Below are positions 31,696 to 41,200 of a DNA stretch of 64,000 nucleotides, piece by piece; positions within the stretch are counted from its first letter, which is position 1, and every line of letters starts with the position of its first letter. Source of the DNA: Nematostella vectensis (lineage: Eukaryota; Cnidaria; Anthozoa; Actiniaria; Edwardsiidae). The notes below the pieces were generated by a model, which saw nothing but the letters and a program-made list of their open reading frames with translations, was not told the origin of the DNA and did not search any database. Position numbers and translations under genes: made by a program. Location of the stretch: positions 1,032,501-1,096,500 of the forward strand of contig NC_064035.1 of NCBI RefSeq assembly GCF_932526225.1, given 5' to 3'.

Positions 31696-31802
31696 TAGCG
31701 GCTGAAATGAGCCAGAGTGCATTTTACGGCTGACACGTTTATCTTGTTTTCCACCATTGCCGACCTCGTTATTTATCGTGGTTTCTTATTATTTGTTCCC
31801 AG

Positions 31803-32098
31803 TATGACAGGCGCCGAGTTTACAGCTGGTGCAGTTCTCGTCTCGTTTGGGGCAGTCCTCGGCAAAGTCAGTCGGCTGCAGCTCCTTGTCATCGGATTCT
31901 TTAAGGTCATCTACTTCGCCATCAACGAGTACATCGCCGTCCATTACCTGAAGATCGCCGACGCTGGTGGCTCTATCATCATCCACGCTTTCGGCGCGTA
32001 TTTTGGTATCGCCATCGCACGAGTGCTTTACGACAAGGCTCACGACGAAAGCGACAAAGAGGAGTCTGTGTACCACTCAGACCTATTTGCTATGATTG
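31803..32098 (+). CDS. Rh gene exon 3 (pore His 1)
   Basis: It begins after TTGTTCCCAG and encodes AVLVSFGAVLGK, a membrane helix, the IADAGGSIIIHAFGAYFG motif with the first pore histidine, and the cytoplasmic VYHSDLFAMIG. It is undamaged. The donor GTAGGG at 32099 is part of a short tandem repeat. Confidence 0.9.
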
Positions 32099-32330
32099 GT
32101 AGGGTTTTAGCTAATGATTAGGTGTCTTCATTTTGTATTATTTGCTATGATTGGTAGGGTTTTACCTTATGATAAGGCGTCTTCATTTTGTATTATTTGC
32201 TATGATTGGTAGGGTTTTAGCTGAAGATTAGGCGTCTTCATTTTTGTATTATTTGCTATGATTGGTAGAGTTTTACCTAAAGATTAGAAGTGTTCATTTT
32301 TTATTATTTGCTATGATTGGTAGGGTTTTA
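32084..32330 (+). repeat. About 55-bp tandem repeat, 5 units, spanning the exon 3 donor
   Basis: Units start at about 32084, 32139, 32194, 32250 and 32304. Each carries TATTTGCTATGATTGGTAGG, the last exon 3 codons plus the donor, then about 35 bp of intron ending GTCTTCATTTTGTAT. The first unit is the real exon boundary. Confidence 0.9.
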
Positions 32331-32534
32331 TTATGTATCCGTACCACCTGAAACATTTTTACCACCGTCAACATATCATCTCCGAAGCTTTGATTATCAT
32401 ATATTATCATATCAGCATCATCATAATCTCGTTTCATTTTTATTATTTCTCATAATCAACATAACCATATCCACCACCAGCAGCGGCAACATAACGCAAT
32501 AGACATATTTCTGGGTAAAAATAGAGGGATTTTA

Positions 32535-32660
32535 TTATCATCATCATCACTACAACCACCATCATCAACACCACGACCATCATCATCATCACCACCACCA
32601 TCACCATCATCACTACCACCGCTACCATTATTATCATCAATACCACCAACAACAACTAAA
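32535..32660. repeat. Imperfect (CAT/CAC)n trinucleotide-rich microsatellite
   Basis: A CAY-rich stretch in Rh intron 3. The minus-strand ORF across it (Met/Val repeats) is an artefact of the repeat. Confidence 0.85.
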
Positions 32661-32688
32661 TCACATCAACTTTTCCATCCCCGCGTAG

Positions 32689-32735
32689 GTACAATATTCC
32701 TGTGGATGTTCTGGCCTAGTTTTAATGGCATTCTG
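32689..32735 (+). CDS. Rh gene exon 4 (short)
   Basis: It encodes GTIFLWMFWPSFNGIL, the conserved helix following exon 3. Phase 1 in, phase 0 out at donor GTCGCC (32736). In the family about 40 more residues, including part of a helix, should follow before VHIQNA. They are not present in the 83-bp intron that separates it from exon 5, nor elsewhere nearby. Confidence 0.7.
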
Positions 32736-32818
32736 GTCGCCCCTGACTTCGTAGCCCACATAGGACTTCAGCGACCACAATTGCAATTCTTTCTTCGTTC
32801 TGATTTTCTCATGTCTAG

Positions 32819-32956
32819 GTCCACATTCAAAACGCAACTCTCGCAGGAGGTGTTGCCATAGGAACGGCTAGTAACATGGTGGTGTACCCATGGGGAGCTC
32901 TGCTGGTCGGTAGCATTGCAGGCGCAATTAGCACCCTGTGATACGTCTACGTAACG
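32819..32956 (+). pseudogene. Rh gene exon 5 with in-frame TGA
   Basis: It encodes [26 protein letters not shown] and ISTL. The next codon is TGA (32939-32941) where the family has Gly (GGN); the frame then continues into YVYVT to the donor at 32957. A single G-to-T change in GGA would explain it. Truncation here would remove the last membrane segments. Confidence 0.8.
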
Positions 32957-33224
32957 GTAATGAAAAATTGCTTTCTTGTCGCAATATAATACAATACTGT
33001 ACATTATTTTTTAGAGTTCCTTTGATCTATCTTCTAACTATATATAACTCGCCCTTTCCAAATCTTTTCCTCCCACTCAAACACACCATCAGTCATTTTC
33101 AACACTCCACGCTCCCTGCACTAGCTGATCACGTGACTGAGCTGATATCGTCCTAGCAAAATAAGGCAAAATTAAAACGCCTGTAACGCCAGAGAGCAAC
33201 GAAAACAAATCTTTTAAATGAATA

Positions 33225-33590
33225 TACAGTGGAACCTGGTTTTTACGATATGCCTCGGGAGAAAGAAAATGTATCGTAAAATCGAGGTATCGTTGCAAAG
33301 AGGTCTTCGATTATACGTTATGGGGGAAATCAAATTAAAATATCGTTCTAGCGAGGTCTACCCTTCTGCGCAGAGCTTTCTGTGTCGCTCGTTTACTTTG
33401 CTCCACATTATCAACAAAGAACACGAGCGACACAAAAAGCACTGCGCAGGAGGGTAGGCGAGGTCGGGTTAATGGTCATCTTTGACATAATAATCATATT
33501 GTAACTGTACTCCGTGTACGACTACAATTTCTCTCTATCTCTGTAAGACTGTAATCTGTATTTAAGAAGATCTTAACTACTACAGATTAA
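33225..33590. mobile_element. Tigger/pogo-like MITE, partial copy
   Basis: It starts TACAGTGGAACCTGG and continues with sequence similar to the element at 56685-57015 (ATATGCCTC-GGA-AAAGAAAATGTATC, GAGGTCGGGTTAAT). No matching right terminal repeat is seen. It lies in Rh intron 5. Confidence 0.55.
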
Positions 33591-33802
33591 ATTTATTGCT
33601 TTTTTATCATCACTCGTAGTCATGACAACCGCTACAACATCAGGGGACAAAAGTACCCGAATTCAACCGGAATCCAGCGGAATCTTGGGTTGTCTTTTGT
33701 AAACACAAGTAAAATTTTGGATTCTTGGGTTGCCTTTGGTCCCGTCATGCATCAAACGCCAGTCACGCGTGAACTTAGCAGGGGCAGTTTGCACACCGGC
33801 CT

Positions 33803-33988
33803 AAAGCCCCGGGCAAACAGCGTCAGCACCTGCCAGCATTGCTGGCGAATTCTTGCTCGACTGACCACAAGACAAAAGAAATGTCAAAAAGTCCATTTCC
33901 CATTCTGACATTTCCTTTGTCCTAGAGTCAGTCAAGCGAAAATTCGCCAGCAATGCTGGCAGGTGCTTGCGCAGTTTCCACGGGCTTT
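33803..33988. mobile_element. Foldback (near-palindromic) MITE, 186 bp
   Basis: Nearly the whole element is an inverted repeat: arms of about 85 bp, including the perfect block GCACCTGCCAGCATTGCTGG plus CGAATT on the left with its complement on the right, around a short centre near 33895. Minus-strand ORFs across it are artefacts. It lies in Rh intron 5. Confidence 0.75.
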
Positions 33989-34365
33989 TCCCATCGAATA
34001 GGTTCACAACATCTTTTAGTTGACTCGTTGTGTTTTCTGGCGTTGCTTCAGATACCAATTTTCGTGTGGTATTTTTGGTCAAAAACCTGTGTTGTTCTTT
34101 ACTTTATAATTTTTTTTCTGGTATAAAAACGAGTTTTTGACTGCAGAAAAATGTTCAAAGGACAGATATCACTTTAGCTGGACGGTATCGGCTGATTTGT
34201 TCTGTGGAAATGTACACTTGACCTGTATTGACCAATGAACGCCCATGAAAATTCATCATTGGGATAAAGGTCTATGTATCTATGTAAAAAGGCATAGGTA
34301 ATCACTGGGATATAGGGTCTATATCTATGTAAAAAGGCATAATTGAGTTCTCGTTATCTGTTCAG

Positions 34366-34502
34366 CCGTTTATGACCAAGACTCTCAAAACTCATGACAC
34401 CTGTGGTGTGCACAACCTGCACGGCATGCCGGGAATCGTTGGGGGCATCGTGGGCGCCATTGTTGCGGCTAATGCAAGCCATGCATCGTACGGCTACAAC
34501 GG
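34366..34502 (+). CDS. Rh gene exon 6 (pore His 2)
   Basis: It begins after CTGTTCAG and encodes [20 protein letters not shown] with the second conserved pore histidine, then [16 protein letters not shown]. Phase 0 in, phase 2 out at GTATGT. No damage is seen. Confidence 0.85.
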
Positions 34503-34675
34503 GTATGTGACGTCACCCCTAAAGGGTAACCCGTCTGAGTAATCATACACTTGTTTTATTCCAAGCTCTAAAGCTATTTACTAGGGTGAGTGGACAGAGT
34601 ACCCTTATTTGCTTTGAAAAGCTGTGCAGTATCCCCAGTGCTACTAATGGATCTTTCTCCCTTATATTATTTCTC

Positions 34676-35330
34676 TAGGCTGTACAGTACTTGGGGCGCA
34701 CTCTCCCTTGGGGGTTTACTCGAATGAGTATTTATAGATACTTTACCTTATACATTCTAGACTGTACAGTACTTGGGGCGCACTCTCCCTTGGGGGTTTA
34801 CTCGAATGAGTATTTATAGATCCTTTACCTTATACATTCTAGGCTGTACAGTACTTGGGGCGCACTCTCCCTTGGGGGTTTACTCGAATGAGTATTTATA
34901 GATACTTTACCTTATACATTCTAGGCTGTACAGTACTTGGGGCGAACTCTCCCTTGGGGGTTTACTCGAATGAGTATTTATAGATCCGATCCTTTACCTT
35001 ATATCATTTTAGGCTGTACAGTATTTTGGGCGCGCTTTTCCTTGGGGTTTAAAAAACGCACTATTTTTCTGATACCTGAGCCTCAGCATGTTCTTATAGT
35101 ATGTTCTTAAAATTTGGTAAAATCTCAGGCTGGACGTTCTTATAAAAAAATAAAAAAGTGTAGATGCTTAACCTTGTATTATTCTAGGCTGTACAGTATA
35201 AGTGGCACAATTTATTGTTCTATTACTCTAGGCTGTACATTATATATGGCACAATTTCCGTTGGAGGTTTACTCGAATAAGTATTTATAGATGCTTTACC
35301 TTGTATCATTCTAGGCTGTACAGTATTTGG
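34676..35330 (+). repeat. 82-bp tandem repeat, about 8 units, spanning the exon 7 acceptor
   Basis: Units start TAGGCTGTACAGTACTTGGG at 34676, 34758, 34840, 34922, 35010 and, after an insertion, near 35186, 35231 and 35312. TTCTAG/GCTGTACAGTA in each unit matches the acceptor and first bases of exon 7, so intact-looking acceptors are repeated upstream of the real one. The insertion at about 35049-35155 resembles the MITE end at 46020-46105. Confidence 0.9.
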
Positions 35331-35489
35331 AGCGCGCTTGCCCCTAAGGCTAACTCGGGTACATGCGCCTCACCCACATGGGTGTTCTGACTCCCGGTGA
35401 TGGTCGGACAGTGATGGAACAGGCAGGATATCAGATGGCTGCAGTGTTTCTTGGTCTCGCAATAGCTCTGCTTGGTGGTATGGTAACTG
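35315..35489 (+). pseudogene. Rh gene exon 7 with a frame break
   Basis: Using the acceptor at 35313-35314 in the phase set by exon 6, the frame reads LYSIWSALAPKANSGT and then hits TGA at about 35388. The family-like end (RTVMEQAGYQMAAVFLGLAI, then LLGGMVTG) is in another frame. No alternative AG gives the right phase, so a small indel between about 35361 and 35388 is likely. Confidence 0.7.
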
Positions 35490-35599
35490 GTAAGTGCGAT
35501 ATCAGTTCCCGTCAAACGTTTTCCCTTGTTTTAAAAAGGTGCCTGTTCTTCTAGTGAGTGCACTTTAAAAGCACACTAGCCCACTTATTGTTCTTCTAG

Positions 35600-35676
35600 G
35601 TTTCATTGTCAAGCTTGACCTCTTTGAGCCGCCAATGAAGCATCAATACTTTGATGACGAAGACTTTTGGGAGTAA
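35600..35676 (+). CDS. Rh gene last exon (cytoplasmic tail)
   Basis: It completes the Gly codon left by exon 7 and encodes FIVKLDLFEPPMKHQYFDDE to the TAA at 35674-35676. The acidic tail after the last helix fits Rh C-termini. Confidence 0.85.
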
Positions 35677-36231
35677 TCCAGCGCCTGTTGTGGGGTGTTT
35701 AGTGTCTTTCGCTATATATTCATTGGAGTCAGTTAACACAACCGCACGCTTTGTTTTGCGAATATAGACTGATATTTAATCACAGTATTTACGCCATGAC
35801 CTTATATGGTATTACAAATAATCATTATCAATAACGTCATCTCTGTTATATGATACATAACAGTAAGTAAAGTGTAACAGTAAGTCAAGTGTGCTAATAC
35901 ACTACATCCCACCCCTTTCAGATAAAAACCTAAATAAACCGCAAGAACGACCCCTAGTGGATGACAAGGTAGTCAGCAAACTTGGCTGGTGGCTTCCGCA
36001 CTCGTACGCTCCATCTGACTTCAGGTGCTGAAGTTTCGGTCGCCATAGTAACCATATCTGGCCCTGTATGCTCTGTTTCCGGTTCAGGCTCTGAAACTTC
36101 TACTTCAGTATCGGGTTCTGCTACTTGTACTTTCTTCGCGAACGGAACATTTCGCCTAACAGTACTTCCATTCTCCTTTGATTGCACTATCATGTCTGAC
36201 CATTAAGGTTGATTACCTTCTACTTTTCTGG

Positions 36232-36993
36232 TCAGAAATTCGGTTGTAATTTATCTTTTGTCACATTCAGCATTACTACTATATCTCCTTCCTGAATGTT
36301 GCTATCCGCCGCCTTCTTGTTTGCATAGTCTTTCATCTTTAGCTTATACTCCATATCTCTTTCTCTTGCCACTTCTGGAATGGCAGCAGCTGAATAATCT
36401 AACTGTGGTAGCTTATTCCTCATTTCTCTTCCGAACATCAGAGAAAAGGGAGTACACCCAGTACTTGTATGCGGAGTTGACCTGTATGCTACTAGGAACT
36501 TCCTAAACTCTTTCTGAAGATCCTTTTTCTCTACTGTGGCTATTTTAAGTATCTTCTCTATAGTTCTGTTAGTCCTATCTACGAGACCGCTTGCCTGTGG
36601 CCACAACGGAGTAGTTGACACCCACTTGATGCCATTGCTTTTCAGGTATGCCTCAAACTCTACCGAAGTGAACTGTGGCCCGATGTCTGACCTGAGGGCT
36701 TCTGGGTAACCAAATCTCGTAAAAATGGCATCCAGAAAATCTATAACTGCCCCTGTCTTAGTAGATCTGAGCAATGCTGCCTCAAAGTACCTACTGAAGT
36801 AATCAATTATCACTATAACGTAACGACCATCTGGAAGTGGGCCTAGCAAGTCTGTACTACAAAACTTCCAGGGTGATGTTGGCATCTCTGTTGTTGCTAT
36901 GGGAACTGGTCTGTCATAACTAGACACTAGCTGACATGACTCACATGATTTACACAGTTTCTCTATGTCCTTATCAATGCCTACCCACCACAC
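36232..36993 (-). pseudogene. Gypsy integrase domain
   Basis: It contains the CKSCESCQ half of the HHCC zinc finger; the His pair is in an adjoining frame near 37040. The DDE core follows: STDLLGPL, SDIGPQFTS, and LVDRTNRT where the family has VERTNR, so the catalytic Glu appears replaced by Asp. It lacks a complete C-terminus. Confidence 0.8.
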
Positions 36994-37415
36994 TGTGCTT
37001 CTTAGACGTTGTTTACACTTGACAATACCCTGGTGTACCTCATGATCTAGCCTTAAACTCTATCTTGTAAACTTGGTGGAATGAATATCCTTTTCCCTCT
37101 CAAGATTACACCGTCACTCTCACTGAGTTCTGATCTGACTGCTTTGATGCTTGTTGAACATTTCTCCCATCTTCCTGTCCTAATTGCTTCCTTGACTACT
37201 TGTACAACCTCACATTCATCTGAACTGGCCTTGATTTCCTGCCATGACATAGCTTCCGGCACTGCCTCCTGAACAATCATAGAAATATCCTCCCTAGTAT
37301 CATCACCCTACATTGCCTCTGCAGCTCAACCTAGACATCGGGTCGGCAATGTTAGACTCGCCTGGCCTATAAACTATCCTAAACTTAAAAGGTGCTAATC
37401 GTAAACTCCACCTTT

Positions 37416-38063
37416 CTAAAGGGTTAACCCGCTCTCTGATAATCTTTTCATAACACTAGCTAGTCTTTTCTTGTGTTCAGCCTGATCTTTACCAAATACC
37501 ATTATGTCATCTGCCAAGTTTAACACTCCTGGCAATCCAACTAACACGTTCTGCACTGTATACTGAAATACCTCTGGTGCACTGCAAATTCCCATACCTA
37601 ACATCTTCATGCGAAATAATCCTACATGGGTTATGAAAGTGGTTACGTCTCGCGATTCCTCCTCTAATTCTAACTGAAAAAATCCTTGCTTAAGGTCTAA
37701 CTTTGAGAAAACTGTAGCCCCATTAAGCTCAACTAGCATTTCCTGCATAGTCGGAATCGGATGCCTTTCGCGCAAAACTGCCTGGTTAACCTTCCTCAAA
37801 TCAATGCACATCCTAATTTCCTCATTTGCCTTAGGAGTTACCACAATAGGGCTTACCCATCTCGATGCTACACCTTCCACTGGTTCGATTATGTCTCCCT
37901 TTTGTAGTCTTTTCAGAAGATCCGCCACCTTGTCTCGATAACCGAATGGCAATCGTCTTACTGGCTGAGCAACCGGTTCCACCTTATCGTCAATGTGTAA
38001 CTTAACCTTATTTCCCTTTAGTTTACCCACCCCTGAAAAGCAATCTGGAAATTTAGACTTCAT
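37416..38063 (-). pseudogene. Gypsy reverse transcriptase domain
   Basis: This is an open frame of 215 codons with RRLPFGYRDKV, ASRWVSPIVVTPKANEEIRMC, then DLRKVN, FSKLDLKQGFFQ and the catalytic position LADDIMVF. The family norm is Y-x-D-D, so the aromatic residue is lost but both Asp remain. The frame ends before the thumb/RNase H. Confidence 0.8.
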
Positions 38064-38290
38064 TTCCGAACCTAGGCTAGTGTTACATTTGCTGTTCTTG
38101 TTCTGAAACTGAATTTACATGTAATAATTGTAGCTTCTTAGCAGTATTATGACTAATCAAATTGCTAACTGATGCATTGCCATCAAAAACATAAAGTGTT
38201 GCAACACATTTCCGGCTACAGATACTAACTTCCGTTCCAAACTCGCCTTTCAGCTTAAGCGCGTCCTCTTGACCAAAAGCATACAATTTC

Positions 38291-41200
38291 TTGCTGGTTT
38301 TCCTAAGCGAAACATTACTCTTAATTTCCTCGTAAAGCTTGCAACTGTTTATTTTTTACCGTGGTCCCGGGAAATCTGCAATGTTTCGCAATACCCCAAG
38401 AGCCTTTGCGCCATAGTCAATACTTCGCTTGTTATTGATTGCGACCTTACTGAAGCCTTTTTCTTACACGAAGTATCTAGCCTACTGTCCTACGTCATCG
38501 CAACGCTTAGTTACCAAAAACTTGCATAATTTAAAACTGTGTCATGGCCGCCATCTTGAATTTGAGATTCCAGCTCTCAGATCCATGTCATTTGTGCAGT
38601 TGAAGGCCCGATTCGCGATTTAATAACTGCATATTTAACCATAGCCTCAATTTCTACCAAGTTATTTTGGAAATCATCTTAGCTTGGATTGATTTCGCTG
38701 TATTTAATCGTGTTTACATTTGCGACCAGTGCTGCCTGCTTTAGACTCATACAGCTTACTTCAAGACGTAATAACATGTACTCTGGACACATGAATGGAC
38801 TCGAGGTATTTACCTCGATTGCTTAATCTATTTTGAAGTGGAAGTAGTTTGAAACAATTAATGGAAATCGTCTCCTACAAATCGCTTTGTCGATGAATCT
38901 ACTTTACATTGGACACTTTTAACCGCCAACCTAAGATGAATTTTATGTTCTTACTATAAAATATCTTGATCTCTCTCATTGAATCTCATCATTTTAACCA
39001 AAGCATAGGTACAGCATAGGTGTTGTAAGTCATGTAAGTGTAAAATATCTACTTATAAATCTATGAAAATTATTTTGGCACTTTGGTGCTTCCTTTAGAT
39101 AAGCTAAAGTTTTATTATTTCCCTGAAATACCTTTATCCCTCATTGAATGTCATTTTATTTTTATGGAACAATTTTAATAAAATCTAGAGATTTGTAATA
39201 TTTTTTGTAGTGTTGTTGATCTTGAAAATATGTTTATGCACTATAAATTTCAATCAAGTCTGGACATTCTATAGCCCTCTCATTTGACTTCAAAATAAAT
39301 AATTGTTGTTGTTTACTTGTAACTTACATAAATAAAATAATACATTTCAATAAAATTATATTGTTAATACAATAGGACTTACTTTGGGTGTTAAAATAGA
39401 TTTACCCCTAAGTGATAGCACATTGAGGGCAGTGAACCAAAGAAATATTTAAGTAATAACGATTTTAAAACATATTCTCAGCTTTCCTTAATCTTATTTC
39501 GATGCTAACTCTGATGTGGGGATAGTATTTAAAGATGGGACAATCAGCCCTGTCTACTCTCATGGAGCACACCTCGAGTCCACCCCACACCTGAAGAGAT
39601 GATGCTCTTACCTTTCTTGCCCCAATCAGTGTTGTGATATGGCATTTAAAATAAAAAACAAGATTATATATATATTTTTTATTATATCCAAAGTAGGCAG
39701 TAAAATCTTTGTCATACATGTCACACAAACAAGTTGCACATCTCAGGTATCCCAGTCAACCATGCGTGCAGGGTCTAGTTTTAATAGGATTTGACTTTAT
39801 AATAAAATTTTCCTGTTAGCACAAATCGAAAGTGTATTGTGTTGGTATTCAGATATTTTTTTGTGAAGGCTGAAAATTGGCCTGGTATTTCTTAGTCTCC
39901 TTCGCAGCCTCCGGCGGTCGGAGTGACACAAGGGAGGTACTAGTAAAACCTTTATAAGAAAAAGTCGACAACAACGAAGAGTTTTAAAGGTTTTTATTTC
40001 ATAATTAACTGTCGACGCAGACCACAAGGTCCGACGCACACCAGCAGATAGAGGCTGTGCTGTGGTTTTCTTCCTACGCGTTTGTATTTCTAGTGTAATT
40101 TGTAATAATTCAAGTTATTTTGGAGTATAGAATTTTTTTTCTAGTCGAATTTCCGGCACTTTTCTTGGTATGGAATGTTGTCCAGTGTCGTCTGCCGCGC
40201 CAATCACGCCCTCCATCCCCCCACCTCCCCCGTGGTATTACCCTTGCTTACCCTTTTAAGCATTGACAATATAAGACATTTTAGGGAGGAAGTGGGTATT
40301 TTGGTATTCTTGCATTTGGTTGAATCAATTTGTTTAAATCGACCTGCCGCAAGCAAGGTGTTTTAACAATATTAAAATATTGAGCATTTAGACTCTAAAG
40401 ACTTTTTTTTTCTAAAATTAAAATAGATGGGGAATATGCCCCCGGTAACCAGACTGTTATATGAGAGCACTCTATGAAAATGCCACACTCGTGTCTAATG
40501 TCAACAAATTTGTCACGAAAATTGAAAACGAGTGCTGCTCCAAGTCCCACGCGGGTATGGCTAGCTGCGGGGACTGGAGAGAGCATGTACGTGACATTCT
40601 TTATTTGTGAGCCGATAACAGACCGATGTATTTTTAGCCACAGTTTGCCAAAAATAGCATATGCTTAAATAGTAGACAAAAACTTTTCTGCTCTTCAGGC
40701 GGCTTCATGATTTTCCTTGCATTAAAGGATCTAAGGAATATCAAGAGATTCTAAGATCAAAACATCGATCCAGCCATACGGCGATATGTCTTGTGTTTGT
40801 GGTGTAATTCATAAATTGACAGATTGTTACCAGTAATGACATTCGACATCTTATTTTCTGCATAGTATACACACCACACATCAGAAAAAGGATGTGTATA
40901 AGGAAAGCACTGAGAGCTCAGGAAGCACGCATTTAAACGATTTTAAACGCGAAAGATTACTCTTAATTGGTAGGCGGAACGTTAACGCTCTACCGCCGCT
41001 GTCTGAATCATTTCCGAGTTCAGTCGCCCTACTTACGTCGGTCAGGTGCAGAGAGACTTAGCAAAACAAGGGGAAGATATACCAGGGGCATAGAAAGGGA
41101 ATTTTGCTTACATAAAATATTATTTTGATTTTAGACACTAGGACTTGGCGTTTGATTTATGAACTGTAATATTATTGCTTGGATTTATCAAAGAAAACTA

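Larger units (their letters stand above)
28251..35676 (+). pseudogene. Rh-type ammonium/CO2 transporter gene, 8 exons found, apparently damaged
   Basis: Exons by family match and phase are 28251-28431, 30153-30348, 31803-32098, 32689-32735, 32819-32956, 34366-34502, 35315-35489 and 35600-35676. Hallmarks present are [16 protein letters not shown] (exon 2), SIIIHAFGAYFG with the first pore His (exon 3), [11 protein letters not shown] (exon 5) and [13 protein letters not shown] with the second pore His (exon 6). Rh proteins are multi-spanning plasma-membrane NH3/CO2 channels of about 450-480 aa. This model gives only about 415 codons. Defects are no exon for the roughly 40 residues between FWPSFNG and VHIQNA, a TGA at 32939-32941 where the family has Gly, and a frame break in exon 7. 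Splice boundaries of exons 2, 3 and 7 are embedded in minisatellites. An assembly error or a null allele remains possible. Confidence 0.75.
35950..38290 (-). mobile_element. Gypsy-type LTR retrotransposon remnant
   Basis: Minus-strand pieces are in pol order: a protease-region-like piece (38286-38083), RT (38063-37416), a linker ORF (37280-37053), integrase (36993-36232) and a C-terminal tail (36193-35954). RNase H is missing between RT and integrase. No LTRs could be recognised. Frame changes occur between pieces, so the copy is dead. Confidence 0.8.

Noticed and set aside
32443-32655. Met/Val-repeat minus-strand ORF
   Set aside because: Produced by the CAT/CAC trinucleotide repeat.
33801-34082. 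93-codon minus-strand ORF
   Set aside because: Lies across the palindromic MITE; no protein similarity.
39465-40668. Several 60-87 codon ORFs between the Gypsy remnant and KMT2C/D
   Set aside because: Random-length ORFs in AT-rich DNA without motif or splice context.
40967-41035. tRNA-like sequence (TTGGTAGGCGG ... GAGTTCAGTCGC)
   Set aside because: A- and B-box-like pieces are present but no convincing cloverleaf or acceptor stem can be drawn; at best a decayed tRNA-derived repeat.
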